The position numbers were made by a program, and so were the translations under genes. Of a DNA stretch of 21,324 nucleotides, positions 7,889-14,934 are shown in pieces. This DNA is from Prevotellaceae bacterium (GTDB lineage: Bacteria; Bacteroidota; Bacteroidia; Bacteroidales; Paludibacteraceae). The notes under the pieces were generated by a model, which ran no database searches, had not been told where the DNA came from, and saw only the letters and a list, made by a program, of their open reading frames with translations. Each line of letters starts with the position of its first letter. Position 1 is the stretch's first letter. The stretch is from assembly GCA_031290375.1 (NCBI GenBank), contig JAITNR010000079.1:1-21324 (forward strand). The letters are read 5' to 3'.

Positions 7889-8572
7889 TTATTTGATTTC
7901 GGCATTTGCCCTGTCAATATACTTGTCAATATCCATTGCCTCTCGACTTGCAAAATATTTATCCTTGATTGTCTGATAAAGTTCTACAGCCTTTCCGGGA
8001 TTTTTTAATTCGTAGAGATAAATGTCGGCGGCTTTTTTCAAAAATATTGGTGCAGTAGCCTCATTGTCATAACTTGCAGCTTTTTCAAAATGAACAACTG
8101 CCTGTTGCAAATCTTTCAACTCCACGTAACAATCACCTGCAAGTCCCTCAACCACAGGCGTAAACACAATCGACTTCTTGTTCACCTTCCCTGCATAATC
8201 AATGGCTTGTTCATATTGCCCAAGATGAAAACAACACGCGGCGGCACCTATGGCAGCTTCGTTTTTGGCTTTTGTAATGCTGTAAGTATCAACTATTTCG
8301 GCGAACCCTGCGTTTATTCCATCTCCGTTAAGAGCCAAAGCAAACGAATCCCTCGCGAGATTTTGCTCGCACCAAACCAGTTTTTCTGATGCCTCAACAT
8401 TTTTGGGGTTCAGATAATAGTTTTTACCAAAAATTATCACAAGCACCACCAAAACAACAGCCAGCAAGACGTAATAAACCACTTTTTGATTTTCTTCAAA
8501 AAATCTTTCTGTTTTTGAAATAAATTCGCCTACGTTAGCCTCAGCGTTATCTACATTAGTTTTTCTCTTCAT
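7889..8572 (-). CDS. Membrane-anchored tetratricopeptide repeat protein
   Basis: The 227-residue protein has a short charged cytoplasmic N-terminus, one membrane helix at about 31-50 (YYVLLAVVLVVLVIIFG) and an extracytoplasmic TPR region. At least three TPR-like helix pairs can be read: AAIGAAACCFHLGQYEQAID, then GLAGDCYVELKDLQQAVVHF, then KAADIYLYELKNPGKAVELY. The layout is like YfgM-type proteins, which assist envelope protein folding near the Sec translocon, but that role is an inference from shape. It is found widely in Bacteroidota as a conserved hypothetical. It is expressed alone, from the -7 box at 8617-8624 to the terminator at 7822-7847, and is divergent from the SPOR lipoprotein. 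Confidence 0.8.
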   Translation of the reverse strand: MKRKTNVDNAEANVGEFISKTERFFEENQKVVYYVLLAVVLVVLVIIFGKNYYLNPKNVEASEKLVWCEQNLARDSFALALNGDGINAGFAEIVDTYSITKAKNEAAIGAAACCFHLGQYEQAIDYAGKVNKKSIVFTPVVEGLAGDCYVELKDLQQAVVHFEKAASYDNEATAPIFLKKAADIYLYELKNPGKAVELYQTIKDKYFASREAMDIDKYIDRANAEIK

Positions 8573-8616
8573 ATTTCTATTTATTTTTTACGAATAGATT
8601 AAAATTTTTCGGACTG

Positions 8617-8624
8617 CAAAGTTA
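8617..8624 (-). promoter_or_regulatory. -7 box for the TPR gene
   Basis: On the minus strand the bases read TAACTTTG, a perfect TAnnTTTG box, 45 bases upstream of the ATG at 8572. Confidence 0.6.
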
Positions 8625-8834
8625 CAATTATTTTTTGAATTTATTTTCATTTTGACAAACTTTTTTAATATTAATGTTACGTGGCAGCGCAGGCGCGGAA
8701 ATGGCACATGTGTGTTGAGCTGTCATGGGGTACAAAATTGTTAAAAAATAACGCTGCAAAAGAAGTTGCAGCCGAAAATTCATTAGTTGCACCCCAAATG
8801 TAACCAATTGAGTTTTATATTTCGGTTTTTTATG

Positions 8835-8842
8835 TAACTTTG
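8835..8842 (+). promoter_or_regulatory. -7 box for the SPOR lipoprotein gene
   Basis: TAACTTTG matches the Bacteroidota -7 consensus and lies 24 bases before the ATG at 8867, giving a short leader. The ~290-base divergent region also holds a small hairpin, CTGCAA/TTGCAG, at 8754-8771. Confidence 0.6.
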
Positions 8843-8866
8843 CACGAATAAATATATTTTTTGGTT

Positions 8867-9352
8867 ATGAAAAAATCATTTCTATTATTTTTATCGCTAT
8901 TTTTATGGTGTTGCTCTACTCCAAGAGTTGTTGGTCCTTACAGAGTAGTTAAGGCGAAAACCACAAAGGAGGTAAAAACAAACCAAACGGCTCAGCCAGC
9001 CCAAACGGCTCAAATGGCACAACCCGTTCAACAGGTTCAAGTGCCTAACCCACAGGAAGATATTGTCAACAAAACGAACGTAAGAGAGGAAACTTTCAGT
9101 ATGGTAACAATTTCTGATGTGTCTAAACTCAAAACTTACAGCGTGGTAGTGGGCAGTTTTTCCAACGGGAGTAATGCCAAAAACCTGAAAAGCAGATTAG
9201 AGCCTGCATACACACCGATTATTGTAATAAACTCAAGTGGAATGTACAGAGTTTTGTTGGTTTCGTGCGACACCTATGAAGAAGCAAAGAAAAAAGTAGC
9301 CGAAATTACTTATCAATTCTCTGATGCGTGGATTTTGCTCCAAAAAAGATAA
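8867..9352 (+). CDS. SPOR-domain lipoprotein
   Basis: The ATG at 8867 is chosen over a TTG two codons upstream. It gives 161 residues, beginning MKKSFLLFLSLFLWCC, a lipoprotein-type signal with Cys15 or Cys16 as the acylated residue (the residue before it is unusual). A Gln/Ala/Pro-rich linker at about 40-65 (QTAQPAQTAQMAQ) leads to a SPOR domain at about 88-161 (SVVVGSFSNGSNAKNL ... GMYRVLLVSCDTYEEAKKKV). SPOR domains bind denuded glycan strands of septal peptidoglycan, so a role at the division site or cell wall is likely. It is monocistronic in appearance, followed by the rpsP promoter. Confidence 0.85.
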   Translation: MKKSFLLFLSLFLWCCSTPRVVGPYRVVKAKTTKEVKTNQTAQPAQTAQMAQPVQQVQVPNPQEDIVNKTNVREETFSMVTISDVSKLKTYSVVVGSFSNGSNAKNLKSRLEPAYTPIIVINSSGMYRVLLVSCDTYEEAKKKVAEITYQFSDAWILLQKR

Positions 9353-9383
9353 TAAAATTTATTGTTAATCAAAAAAAATATAT

Positions 9384-9391
9384 TACCTTTG
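9384..9391 (+). promoter_or_regulatory. -7 box for rpsP
   Basis: TACCTTTG is a perfect TAnnTTTG box. A TTG at 9362-9364, about 19 bases upstream, suits the -33 element. The leader to the rpsP ATG is about 50 bases. Confidence 0.7.
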
Positions 9392-9448
9392 CACCTGCTT
9401 TTCGAGAAAAGGCAATATTAGGTATTAATTAAATTTTTTTTAAGAAAA

Positions 9449-10066
9449 ATGGCAACAAAAATTAGATTACAAAGACACGGAAAAAAGGGGTATGCCTACT
9501 ACCACATTGTTGTAGCCGACTCGCGTGCTCCGCGTGACGGAAGGTTTATCGAAAGATTGGGTTCATATAATCCTAACACAAACCCCGCTACCATAGACTT
9601 GAACTTCGAGCGTTCGCTCTATTGGCTACAGACTGGGGCACAGCCTACCGATACAACCAAAAATATTCTTTCCGCCGAAGGTGTATATTTGAAAAAACAC
9701 TTGCTCGGTGGTGTAAAAAAAGGTGCTTTTGACGAGGCTACAGCAGAGAATAAATTCAATGCGTGGAAATCTGAAAAAGAAAAAAATCTGAGCACATTTG
9801 TGGAGAAAACTTTAGCCGAAAAGGCAGCAGAATACAAACGCCGCTTGGATAGTGAGGTAGAAAAGAACAAGGCGAAAGCCGCAGAGTTGGCAAGAAAAAA
9901 ACTTGATGCAATGAAAGCAGAAGAAGCAGCCATCAGAGCGGAAGCTGCTGCTGCAAAGGCAGAAGAGGTTGCTGTAGCAGAAGAACCTGTTGCAACGCAA
10001 GAGCCCGAAGCTGATGAGACAACAGCCGTTGTTCAAACAGAAGAAAACACGGAAGAGCAAATTTAG
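9449..10066 (+). CDS. rpsP: 30S ribosomal protein S16 with long C-terminal extension
   Basis: The first ~80 residues are a standard S16: MATKIRLQRHGKKGYAYYHIVVADSRAPRDGRFIERLGSYNP type start, then ERSLYWLQTGAQPTD. S16 helps assemble the 30S body. The remaining ~120 residues are an Ala/Glu/Lys-rich, probably helical and then acidic tail (EAAIRAEAAAAKAEEVAVAEE...). Such long S16 tails are normal for Bacteroidota, whereas S16 of Escherichia coli is about 82 residues. The gene has its own promoter and is closed by the terminator at 10183-10214. No rimM or trmD follows, unlike the usual proteobacterial operon. Confidence 0.95.
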   Translation: MATKIRLQRHGKKGYAYYHIVVADSRAPRDGRFIERLGSYNPNTNPATIDLNFERSLYWLQTGAQPTDTTKNILSAEGVYLKKHLLGGVKKGAFDEATAENKFNAWKSEKEKNLSTFVEKTLAEKAAEYKRRLDSEVEKNKAKAAELARKKLDAMKAEEAAIRAEAAAAKAEEVAVAEEPVATQEPEADETTAVVQTEENTEEQI

Positions 10067-10182
10067 TTCATTGAGGCACGTTACTCATCGAAGGCGGATA
10101 AAGTTTCTTTAATTTGATTGGATGTCTTCTGTGGCGAAACGCAGTTTTACTTTCGCGCTTTGACAGTGCGGCAGATTGATAT

Positions 10183-10214
10183 AAAAAAAACACCATACAA
10201 TTGGTGTTTTTTTT
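10183..10214 (+). terminator. Bidirectional terminator between rpsP and the T9SS pseudogene
   Basis: Eight A plus CACCA (10183-10195) pair with TGGTG plus eight T (10202-10214) around a 6-base loop. The A and T tracts make it usable from both strands. It serves rpsP on the plus strand and the decayed gene on the minus strand. Confidence 0.85.
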
Positions 10215-10242
10215 GTTTTCAAACCAAAATCAAGTACTGACA

Positions 10243-11042
10243 TTAACGTACAATCAGGGACGATGTTTGCACGGGTCGTCCGCTTATTACCAAACGAATA
10301 GAATATATGCCAGCCATCAAACCGCTTAACGGTATCTGCGCTGTTGGACTACTGCTCGAAACTGTACGCTGCAAACCGTAATCATTCCATAATTCCAGTA
10401 CATAAGCACCTTGATAAGGCTGTTTGGTAGCGGCTGCCGAACTTAATGTATTGAATGTGTCGTCATAATCGGCTGATGAACTTTCTATCACTTCCTCAAA
10501 TACCGAAACATTAACACTGCCGAAGATGGGTTGGCATAGACCAAAAAAATATCAGGACTAACGAAACTGTAATTAGCCGAACCGGAATACAGGGCACCAC
10601 AAGCAAGACAATTATATCCTGCCGTAAATGTTACTGTGCCTTGAGAAACTGCCTTAAATGAAAAATCTGTTATCTGCTGCTGTTTTAAGATAGTTGAATT
10701 TGCTGAATTTTTTGCTGCTCAATGAAATAACAGGTCAGGATAAAGCGATTGTTTGCATTTTGCAAAAAACTACAATTTATTACCTTAAAAGTATAATTCA
10801 TGCCTACAAGTCCTTGAGACATAGGGAAAGGTGCTCCTCAGTACATTTTTACATTTGGAATTTCATGATTTATTGCCTCAACTGTTTTTTCTACTTTAAC
10901 CGATGTTCCATTCAATGAAATTGTTGCTTTAAAGTAGGAAAAGTTTCGAATGCATTTTTTCTTCAAAAAAATGAGATGACACTTGTGCATTTATCGTTAA
11001 AGCACTCAATGCCAATGATAATAAAAATAACATTTTTTTCAT
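10243..11042 (-). pseudogene. Frameshifted secreted protein with T9SS C-terminal sorting domain
   Basis: Reading the minus strand across frames reconstructs one broken gene. The ATG at 11042 opens MKKMLFLLSLALSALTINAQ, a clear signal peptide, then VSSHFFEEK, and the frame soon stops. A second frame continues ATISLNGTSVKVEKTVEAIN. A third carries GAPFPMSQGLVGMNYTFKVIN. A further stretch (about 10710-10495) reads SFKAVSQGTVTFTAGYNCLA and ends SFVSPDIFLVYANPSS. After another shift, 10536-10243 encodes GSVNVSVFEEVIESSSADYD and ends with VLELWNDYGLQRTV ... LSGLMAGIYSIRLVISGRPVQTSSLIVR. That ending is the pattern of a T9SS type A sorting domain (strands, AGIY-x-[IV]-R, K/S-L-IV-x end). So a T9SS cargo protein of roughly 260 residues was disabled by at least three frameshifts and stops. 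The role of the mature part is unknown. Confidence 0.75.
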
Positions 11043-11049
11043 AATCAAT

Positions 11050-11373
11050 TTATTTTATACGTTTATAAATATACATATATACAGGAAGTACATATAATGG
11101 ACCACGAACGTTACTCAATGTAAGATTGTCATTATCAATACTATAATTGCAAATCCAATTCTCCCCGTATAAAGATTTAGCATTTACTTGATATACACCT
11201 TCTTCATATCCAGAAATGCCTGTACACGGATTATATCCTTGAAATTCACCATTTGGAAGAAATTTTATGTATAAACTCGTATCAGCCTTGCTCATGTTAT
11301 CGTTTGTACCCAATTCTACTAATTTCCAATTTCCAAGAATTGCTTTTTTTATAAGCGTTTTCTCACACTCCAT
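11050..11373 (-). CDS. Small lipocalin-like protein, probably a lipoprotein that lost its leader
   Basis: The 107-residue frame starts at the ATG at 11373 with MECEKTLIKKAILGNWKLVE. The ILGNWKLVE start and KFLPNGEF turn resemble small lipocalin-like domains of Bacteroidota lipoproteins. Upstream of the ATG the same frame stays open and reads NKRWTLPLFAAVGIMECEK, which looks like a lipoprotein signal peptide and lipobox leading to Cys3. No ATG, GTG or TTG precedes it before the in-frame stop near 11450. The original start codon therefore seems to have been lost, and the gene may now be inactive or yield only a cytoplasmic form. It sits 7 bases upstream of the start of the T9SS pseudogene on the same strand. 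The function is not known. Confidence 0.45.
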   Translation of the reverse strand: MECEKTLIKKAILGNWKLVELGTNDNMSKADTSLYIKFLPNGEFQGYNPCTGISGYEEGVYQVNAKSLYGENWICNYSIDNDNLTLSNVRGPLYVLPVYMYIYKRIK

Positions 11374-11556
11374 TATTCCTACTGCTGCAAAAAGAGGCAG
11401 TGTCCATCTTTTATTGATATATTTTGTAAGTTGCTGAAAATTAATATTTTACCAAAATATAAAAAAAACATATCTTCCTGTTAATCAGTGTTTTAGAATG
11501 ACATATCAATAAAACAGGGTCACCATCCAAAGTTATAACATTAAATAAATACTTTG

Positions 11557-11604
11557 TTTCTCAAAAGTGAATAATTTTAATTCAGAAATGAATAATTTGA
11601 GAAA
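11557..11604. promoter_or_regulatory. Candidate operator: nested inverted and direct repeats upstream of the XRE gene
   Basis: TTTCTCAAA (11557-11565) is mirrored by TTTGAGAAA (11596-11604), a perfect 9-bp inverted repeat. Between and overlapping them TGAATAATTT occurs twice, at 11568-11577 and 11589-11598, with a 21-base period (two helical turns). The block lies just upstream of the -7 box at 11612, where a repressor would block polymerase, so autoregulation by the XRE protein is likely. Confidence 0.5.
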
Positions 11605-11611
11605 AATATAT

Positions 11612-11619
11612 TACCTTTG
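11612..11619 (+). promoter_or_regulatory. -7 box for the XRE regulator gene
   Basis: TACCTTTG is a perfect TAnnTTTG box, 31 bases before the ATG at 11651. Confidence 0.65.
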
Positions 11620-11650
11620 CGATTCAAAAAAACTTTAAATTTTTTTTATT

Positions 11651-12001
11651 ATGAATGTCGGTTATAAAATAAAAAAATTAAGAGATGAAAAATCAATGTC
11701 TCAACATCAATTGGCTGAAAAACTCGGCATTTATCAAAGCAAACTTCACCGCATTGAAAGCGGTTTTTCGCGAGGAATCGACTTTTTGTTAACGTGTGAA
11801 ATCAGCAAAATTTTTGAAAAAAGTTTTGAATACTTTATTGACGACAACAATGTTGTCGATAATATCAACGAAAATAAAGGACAAATGCAAGTTAGTTGCG
11901 AGCATTGTACCATAAACAACGACTATAAAACCATTATAGACGAATTGAAATCTGCATACGACAAAATGCTTTCTATCAAAGACGAACAAATGTCATGCTA
12001 A
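11651..12001 (+). CDS. XRE-family helix-turn-helix regulator
   Basis: The 116-residue protein begins with a Cro/C1-type HTH (about 4-62): IKKLRDEKSMSQHQLAEKLGIYQSKLHRIESG, where SQHQLAEKLGI is the first helix pair and YQSKLHRIE the recognition helix. The tail (about 65-116) holds a short Asn/Asp-rich stretch and a helical DYKTIIDELKSAYDKMLSIKDEQ segment that could mediate dimerisation. It is preceded by a clear promoter and a repeat-rich candidate operator. The next gene, the cold-shock/S1 chimera, starts 143 bases later on the same strand with no obvious promoter between, so the pair may be co-transcribed. No phage genes are near it. Confidence 0.85.
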   Translation: MNVGYKIKKLRDEKSMSQHQLAEKLGIYQSKLHRIESGFSRGIDFLLTCEISKIFEKSFEYFIDDNNVVDNINENKGQMQVSCEHCTINNDYKTIIDELKSAYDKMLSIKDEQMSC

Positions 12002-12144
12002 AAAGTTTGTTGGAAAAGAAATGGTGTCATGCCAATTTTGAAATAACGGAAAATATAATTACGCTGTTTTTTGTATTACGCAAGTGATTGTCGGGCTTCC
12101 CGTAGGTATAAGGAGAAATTTTTGCTACACAATAAAACAAAAGT

Positions 12145-13203
12145 ATGATAAACATGGAATCTACAAAAGTTTATAATGGATATGTGTCTTATTATAATAC
12201 AAATAAGCATTTTGGCTTTATTGAATGTGAAGACGGAAATTCTTATTACTTTTTTCTTGATGCTAAAGACCTGAAACGAAAAAATAGAGAATTGTATAAG
12301 ATGGGACTATCTATATTGAAAAAAAAAATTTATACGGGTGATGAAGTTAATTTTAAATTGAAAAATTCAAACGATAAAATTGAAGCATATGACATGGAAT
12401 TTGTCGGAAATTACAGAAGACAATTATTGATAGATGAAGCAGTAGAAAAACAAACTTTATTGGGCTATTTGAAACAAATTGAAGGCAATTTTTTTGTAAA
12501 GCATATATCAACTTATGTTTTTGTTCCATTAAAAATATCTGTTTATGAAATAGATATTGATTCTGTTTATACACAAAGGCTGAATCAACTTGTTAAATTC
12601 AAATTAGAACAGAAAAAACATATAGACAAATTATCTGCCATTCTTGTAGATAGAAAATTTAGTGATAGTTGGGAAAAAGTAAAAGAAGCCTTCGATACAC
12701 AAGAAAATATAATGGGCTATATCAAACGTAGAACTAATGGTGGTATGATTGTTGATGTTTTCGGAATAGAAGCATTCTTGCCCGGCTCGCAAATTGATGT
12801 AAAACCTGTTCGCGATTATGATGACTTTATTGGCAAAACAATGGAATTTAAAATTGTGCAGTTTTATGAGAAATCAGGAAACATCGTAGTTTCTCATAAA
12901 GAAATTATTGCACCTCAACTTGAAGAGCAAAGGGAACAAATTGTATCTCAACTTGAAAAAGGACAAGTATTAGAAGGTATAGTTAAAAATATTACAAATT
13001 ATGGGGTCTTTATGGATTTAGGTGGAATAGACGGTTTAATACACATTTCCGATTTATCTTGGGAAAGGGTAACTCTCCCAAAAGAAATTGTAACATTAGA
13101 GCAAAGACTGAAAGTTGTAGTTCTTGACTTTGATGTTGAAAAGAAACGCATTTCATTAGGACTAAAACAGTTGTATACACCAATTAAATTAATAACTGGA
13201 TAA
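12145..13203 (+). CDS. Chimeric RNA-binding protein: cold-shock-like domain plus ribosomal protein S1 repeats
   Basis: The 352-residue protein has an N-terminal cold-shock/OB-like domain (about 8-75) with KHFGFI (21-26) as RNP1-like and YYFFL (34-38) as RNP2-like. A poorly conserved middle OB-like stretch follows (about 100-165). Residues 172-345 closely follow Bacteroidota ribosomal protein S1. FSDSWEKVKEAFDT leads to a first S1 repeat (about 190-255, with GGMIVDVFGIEAFLPGSQID and GKTMEFKIV). A second S1 repeat covers 273-345, with YGVFMDLGGIDGLIHISDLSW and KRISLGLKQL. The protein stops at the end of that repeat, so the later RNA-binding repeats of S1 are absent. It is not the main rpsA gene. 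It probably arose by partial duplication of rpsA and domain replacement. It would bind RNA and perhaps the 30S subunit; the actual role is unknown. An AAGGAG lies at 12109-12114, rather far from the ATG; a second ATG is at 12154. Confidence 0.8.
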   Translation: MINMESTKVYNGYVSYYNTNKHFGFIECEDGNSYYFFLDAKDLKRKNRELYKMGLSILKKKIYTGDEVNFKLKNSNDKIEAYDMEFVGNYRRQLLIDEAVEKQTLLGYLKQIEGNFFVKHISTYVFVPLKISVYEIDIDSVYTQRLNQLVKFKLEQKKHIDKLSAILVDRKFSDSWEKVKEAFDTQENIMGYIKRRTNGGMIVDVFGIEAFLPGSQIDVKPVRDYDDFIGKTMEFKIVQFYEKSGNIVVSHKEIIAPQLEEQREQIVSQLEKGQVLEGIVKNITNYGVFMDLGGIDGLIHISDLSWERVTLPKEIVTLEQRLKVVVLDFDVEKKRISLGLKQLYTPIKLITG

Positions 13204-13261
13204 TTGAATAATTGATTACGTTAGTCGTATTGCATATTCAATTTATTCAGTTACTCAATTA
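13201..13261. repeat. Palindromic repeat family 1, copy A
   Basis: It begins inside the stop codon of the S1 chimera gene and ends 2 bases before the truB ATG. Outer arms 13201-13215 and 13247-13261 pair over 15 positions with two mismatches. The 29-base core (13213-13241) is the reverse complement of the core in copies C and D with two differences. Confidence 0.75.
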
Positions 13262-13263
13262 TA

Positions 13264-13971
13264 ATGAACAAACAGCAAAATATCGAATTTCAGGAAGGTA
13301 AAATTTTATATTTCAATAAACCTCTCAATTGGACTTCGTTTGATTTAGTGAATCGTGTAAGAAACATTATAAGCAAACATACAGGACAAAAAATCAAAGT
13401 AGGACATGCAGGCACACTCGACCCACTGGCAAGCGGAGTTATGATACTGTGCACGGGAAAGGCAACAAAAAAAATTGAAGATATGCAGTATCTGACAAAA
13501 GAGTATGTAGCCACGCTAAAGCTCGGAGAAACAACACCATCGTTCGATTTGGAGCATCCTGTGGATTTTGTATATCCTACAGAACACATTAACAGGGAAT
13601 TGATTGACAGTATTATACCGCAGTTTATAGGTGAAATATGGCAGCGTCCACCTGTCTATTCCGCAGTTAAAATAGATGGAAAACGTGCCTACAGCTACGC
13701 TCGACAAGGCAAAGAAGTAGATATACAGCCAAAACTGCTTGTTATTGACCAAATTGAAGTTTTGAATTTTGAAAAGCCCTTTCTGACACTCAAAACAGTG
13801 TGCAGCAAAGGTACTTACATACGAGCCTTAGCCCGCGACATCGGCATTGCACTGGGCAGCGGAGCACACCTGACAGCATTACAGCGCACAAGAACAGGAA
13901 ATATAAAACTTGACGACTGCATCACAATTGAAGAATTTATCAAAATATTGAATAATCGAATAATTGAATAA
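13264..13971 (+). CDS. truB: tRNA pseudouridine(55) synthase
   Basis: The 235-residue protein makes pseudouridine 55 in the T-loop of tRNAs. The catalytic motif GHAGTLDPLASG places the nucleophile at Asp53. Other family marks are LNWTSFDLVNRVR near 21-33, the RPPVYSAVKIDGKRAYSYAR segment (about 127-146) and CSKGTYIRALARDIG (about 179-193). The C-terminal PUA-like extension of the enterobacterial enzyme is absent, as in other Bacteroidota. The last codons (NNRIIE) and the stop are written by the beginning of repeat copy B. The usual Bacteroidales neighbours of truB (uppP, queA) are not in this window. Confidence 0.95.
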   Translation: MNKQQNIEFQEGKILYFNKPLNWTSFDLVNRVRNIISKHTGQKIKVGHAGTLDPLASGVMILCTGKATKKIEDMQYLTKEYVATLKLGETTPSFDLEHPVDFVYPTEHINRELIDSIIPQFIGEIWQRPPVYSAVKIDGKRAYSYARQGKEVDIQPKLLVIDQIEVLNFEKPFLTLKTVCSKGTYIRALARDIGIALGSGAHLTALQRTRTGNIKLDDCITIEEFIKILNNRIIE

Positions 13972-14022
13972 TTGAATAACTGAATACGTTAATTGTATTG
14001 ATTCAGTTACTCAGTTATTCAA
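13972..14022. repeat. Palindromic repeat family 1, copy B
   Basis: TTGAATAACTGA (13972-13983) pairs perfectly with TCAGTTATTCAA (14011-14022). The core TACGTTAATTGTATTG (13985-14000) matches copy A at 14 of 16 positions. Short TTGAATAA units continue upstream into the end of truB (from about 13948). Confidence 0.7.
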
Positions 14023-14051
14023 TATTTCTATATTTTAATAGATTTATTCGA

Positions 14052-14083
14052 TTTGTTTAATACAAACTTATTTCCTACCTTTG
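14052..14083 (+). promoter_or_regulatory. Promoter of the rubrerythrin gene
   Basis: TTTG at 14052-14055 and TACCTTTG at 14076-14083 are 20 bases apart, the classic -33/-7 pair of Bacteroidota housekeeping promoters. The leader is about 27 bases. Confidence 0.8.
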
Positions 14084-14115
14084 CAGAAATTTATTAATCC
14101 CAAAAGTATAACAGT

Positions 14116-14667
14116 ATGAAAGAATTAAAAGAATTGAACGGAACAAAGACAGAAAAAAACTTGCAGGAAGCATTTGCAGGTGAATCCATGGCAAGAAACA
14201 AGTACACCTATTATGCTGCCAAAGCAAGAAAAGAAGGTTATGAACAGATTGCAAACCTCTTTGAAGAAACGGCTTCAAACGAAAAAGAACATGCAAAAAT
14301 GTGGTTCAAACTGCTGCACGGCGGCGAAATTGCAGATACAGCAACCAATCTGGTAGATGCCGCAAACGGCGAAAACTACGAATGGACCGACATGTACGAC
14401 CGTATGGCAAAGGAAGCACGCGAAGAAGGCTTTGCAAGAATTGCATTTTTGTTTGACGGCGTTGCCAAAGTGGAAAAAGAACACGAAGAACGTTATCTTA
14501 AACTTCTGAAAAATGTTCAGGACAAACTTGTCTTTTCAAAAGATGGCGATGCTGTATGGCAATGTATCAACTGCGGACATATCGTTATCGGCAAAAATGC
14601 TCCTGAAATGTGCCCTGTTTGCTCTCATCCGAAGGCATATTTCCAAATCAAACCGGAAAATTATTAA
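14116..14667 (+). CDS. rbr: Rubrerythrin
   Basis: The 183-residue protein has the classic two-domain layout: a ferritin-like four-helix diiron domain (about 1-140) and a C-terminal rubredoxin-like FeS4 domain (about 146-183). Seen residues include E23 in AGESMARNKY, the EETASNEKEHAKMW helix and the VEKEHEERYLKLL helix, which supply diiron ligands. The rubredoxin part has CINCG and CPVCS knuckles. It reduces hydrogen peroxide in the cytoplasm of anaerobes with electrons passed through the FeS4 site. It has its own strong promoter and no operon partner, and is followed by an inverted-repeat element. Confidence 0.95.
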   Translation: MKELKELNGTKTEKNLQEAFAGESMARNKYTYYAAKARKEGYEQIANLFEETASNEKEHAKMWFKLLHGGEIADTATNLVDAANGENYEWTDMYDRMAKEAREEGFARIAFLFDGVAKVEKEHEERYLKLLKNVQDKLVFSKDGDAVWQCINCGHIVIGKNAPEMCPVCSHPKAYFQIKPENY

Positions 14668-14686
14668 TGGATAATGAATAGTGAAT

Positions 14687-14732
14687 AATAAATGCGTTCT
14701 TATATGAAAGTATTTATTATTCATTATTCATT
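14687..14732. repeat. Repeat family 2, left arm
   Basis: This 46-base arm (beginning AATAAATGCGTTCTTATATG) reappears in inverted orientation at 14815-14860 with two differences. It starts 19 bases after the rubrerythrin stop. Confidence 0.75.
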
Positions 14733-14774
14733 AATAATTATTTCCCTCTTCCCTATTCAATTGGAGTGGTCTGT

Positions 14775-14796
14775 GGATTGCTTCACTCGCAATGAC
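14775..14796. repeat. Short GTCATTGCGAG...GAAGCAATCC-type repeat
   Basis: On the minus strand the bases read GTCATTGCGAGTGAAGCAATCC at 14796-14775. This resembles a short intergenic repeat motif (GTCATTGCGAG then GAAGCAATCC) that I recall from many unrelated bacterial genomes. It lies in the spacer between the two arms of repeat family 2. Confidence 0.55.
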
Positions 14797-14814
14797 GAAA
14801 AGGTATGTCTGAGT

Positions 14815-14860
14815 AATGAATAATGAGTAATAAATACTTTCATATAAGGACGCATTTATT
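14815..14860. repeat. Repeat family 2, right arm (inverted)
   Basis: It is the reverse complement of 14687-14732 at 44 of 46 positions. With the left arm it bounds a 174-base element with an 82-base spacer that lacks a coding frame. Confidence 0.75.
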
Positions 14861-14907
14861 GTTAATTGTTCATCAAATAAATTGTTCGTTGTTCATTAAT
14901 AATTTTA

Positions 14908-14915
14908 TATCTTTG
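14908..14915 (+). promoter_or_regulatory. -7 box for the mltF-like gene
   Basis: TATCTTTG fits TAnnTTTG and lies 19 bases before the ATG at 14935, so the leader is very short. Confidence 0.55.
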
Positions 14916-14934
14916 CATAATATAATTATTTTTT

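Noticed and set aside
10694..10918. 74-codon plus-strand frame
   Set aside because: It lies antisense to the reconstructed T9SS pseudogene, whose fragments explain the base pattern better.
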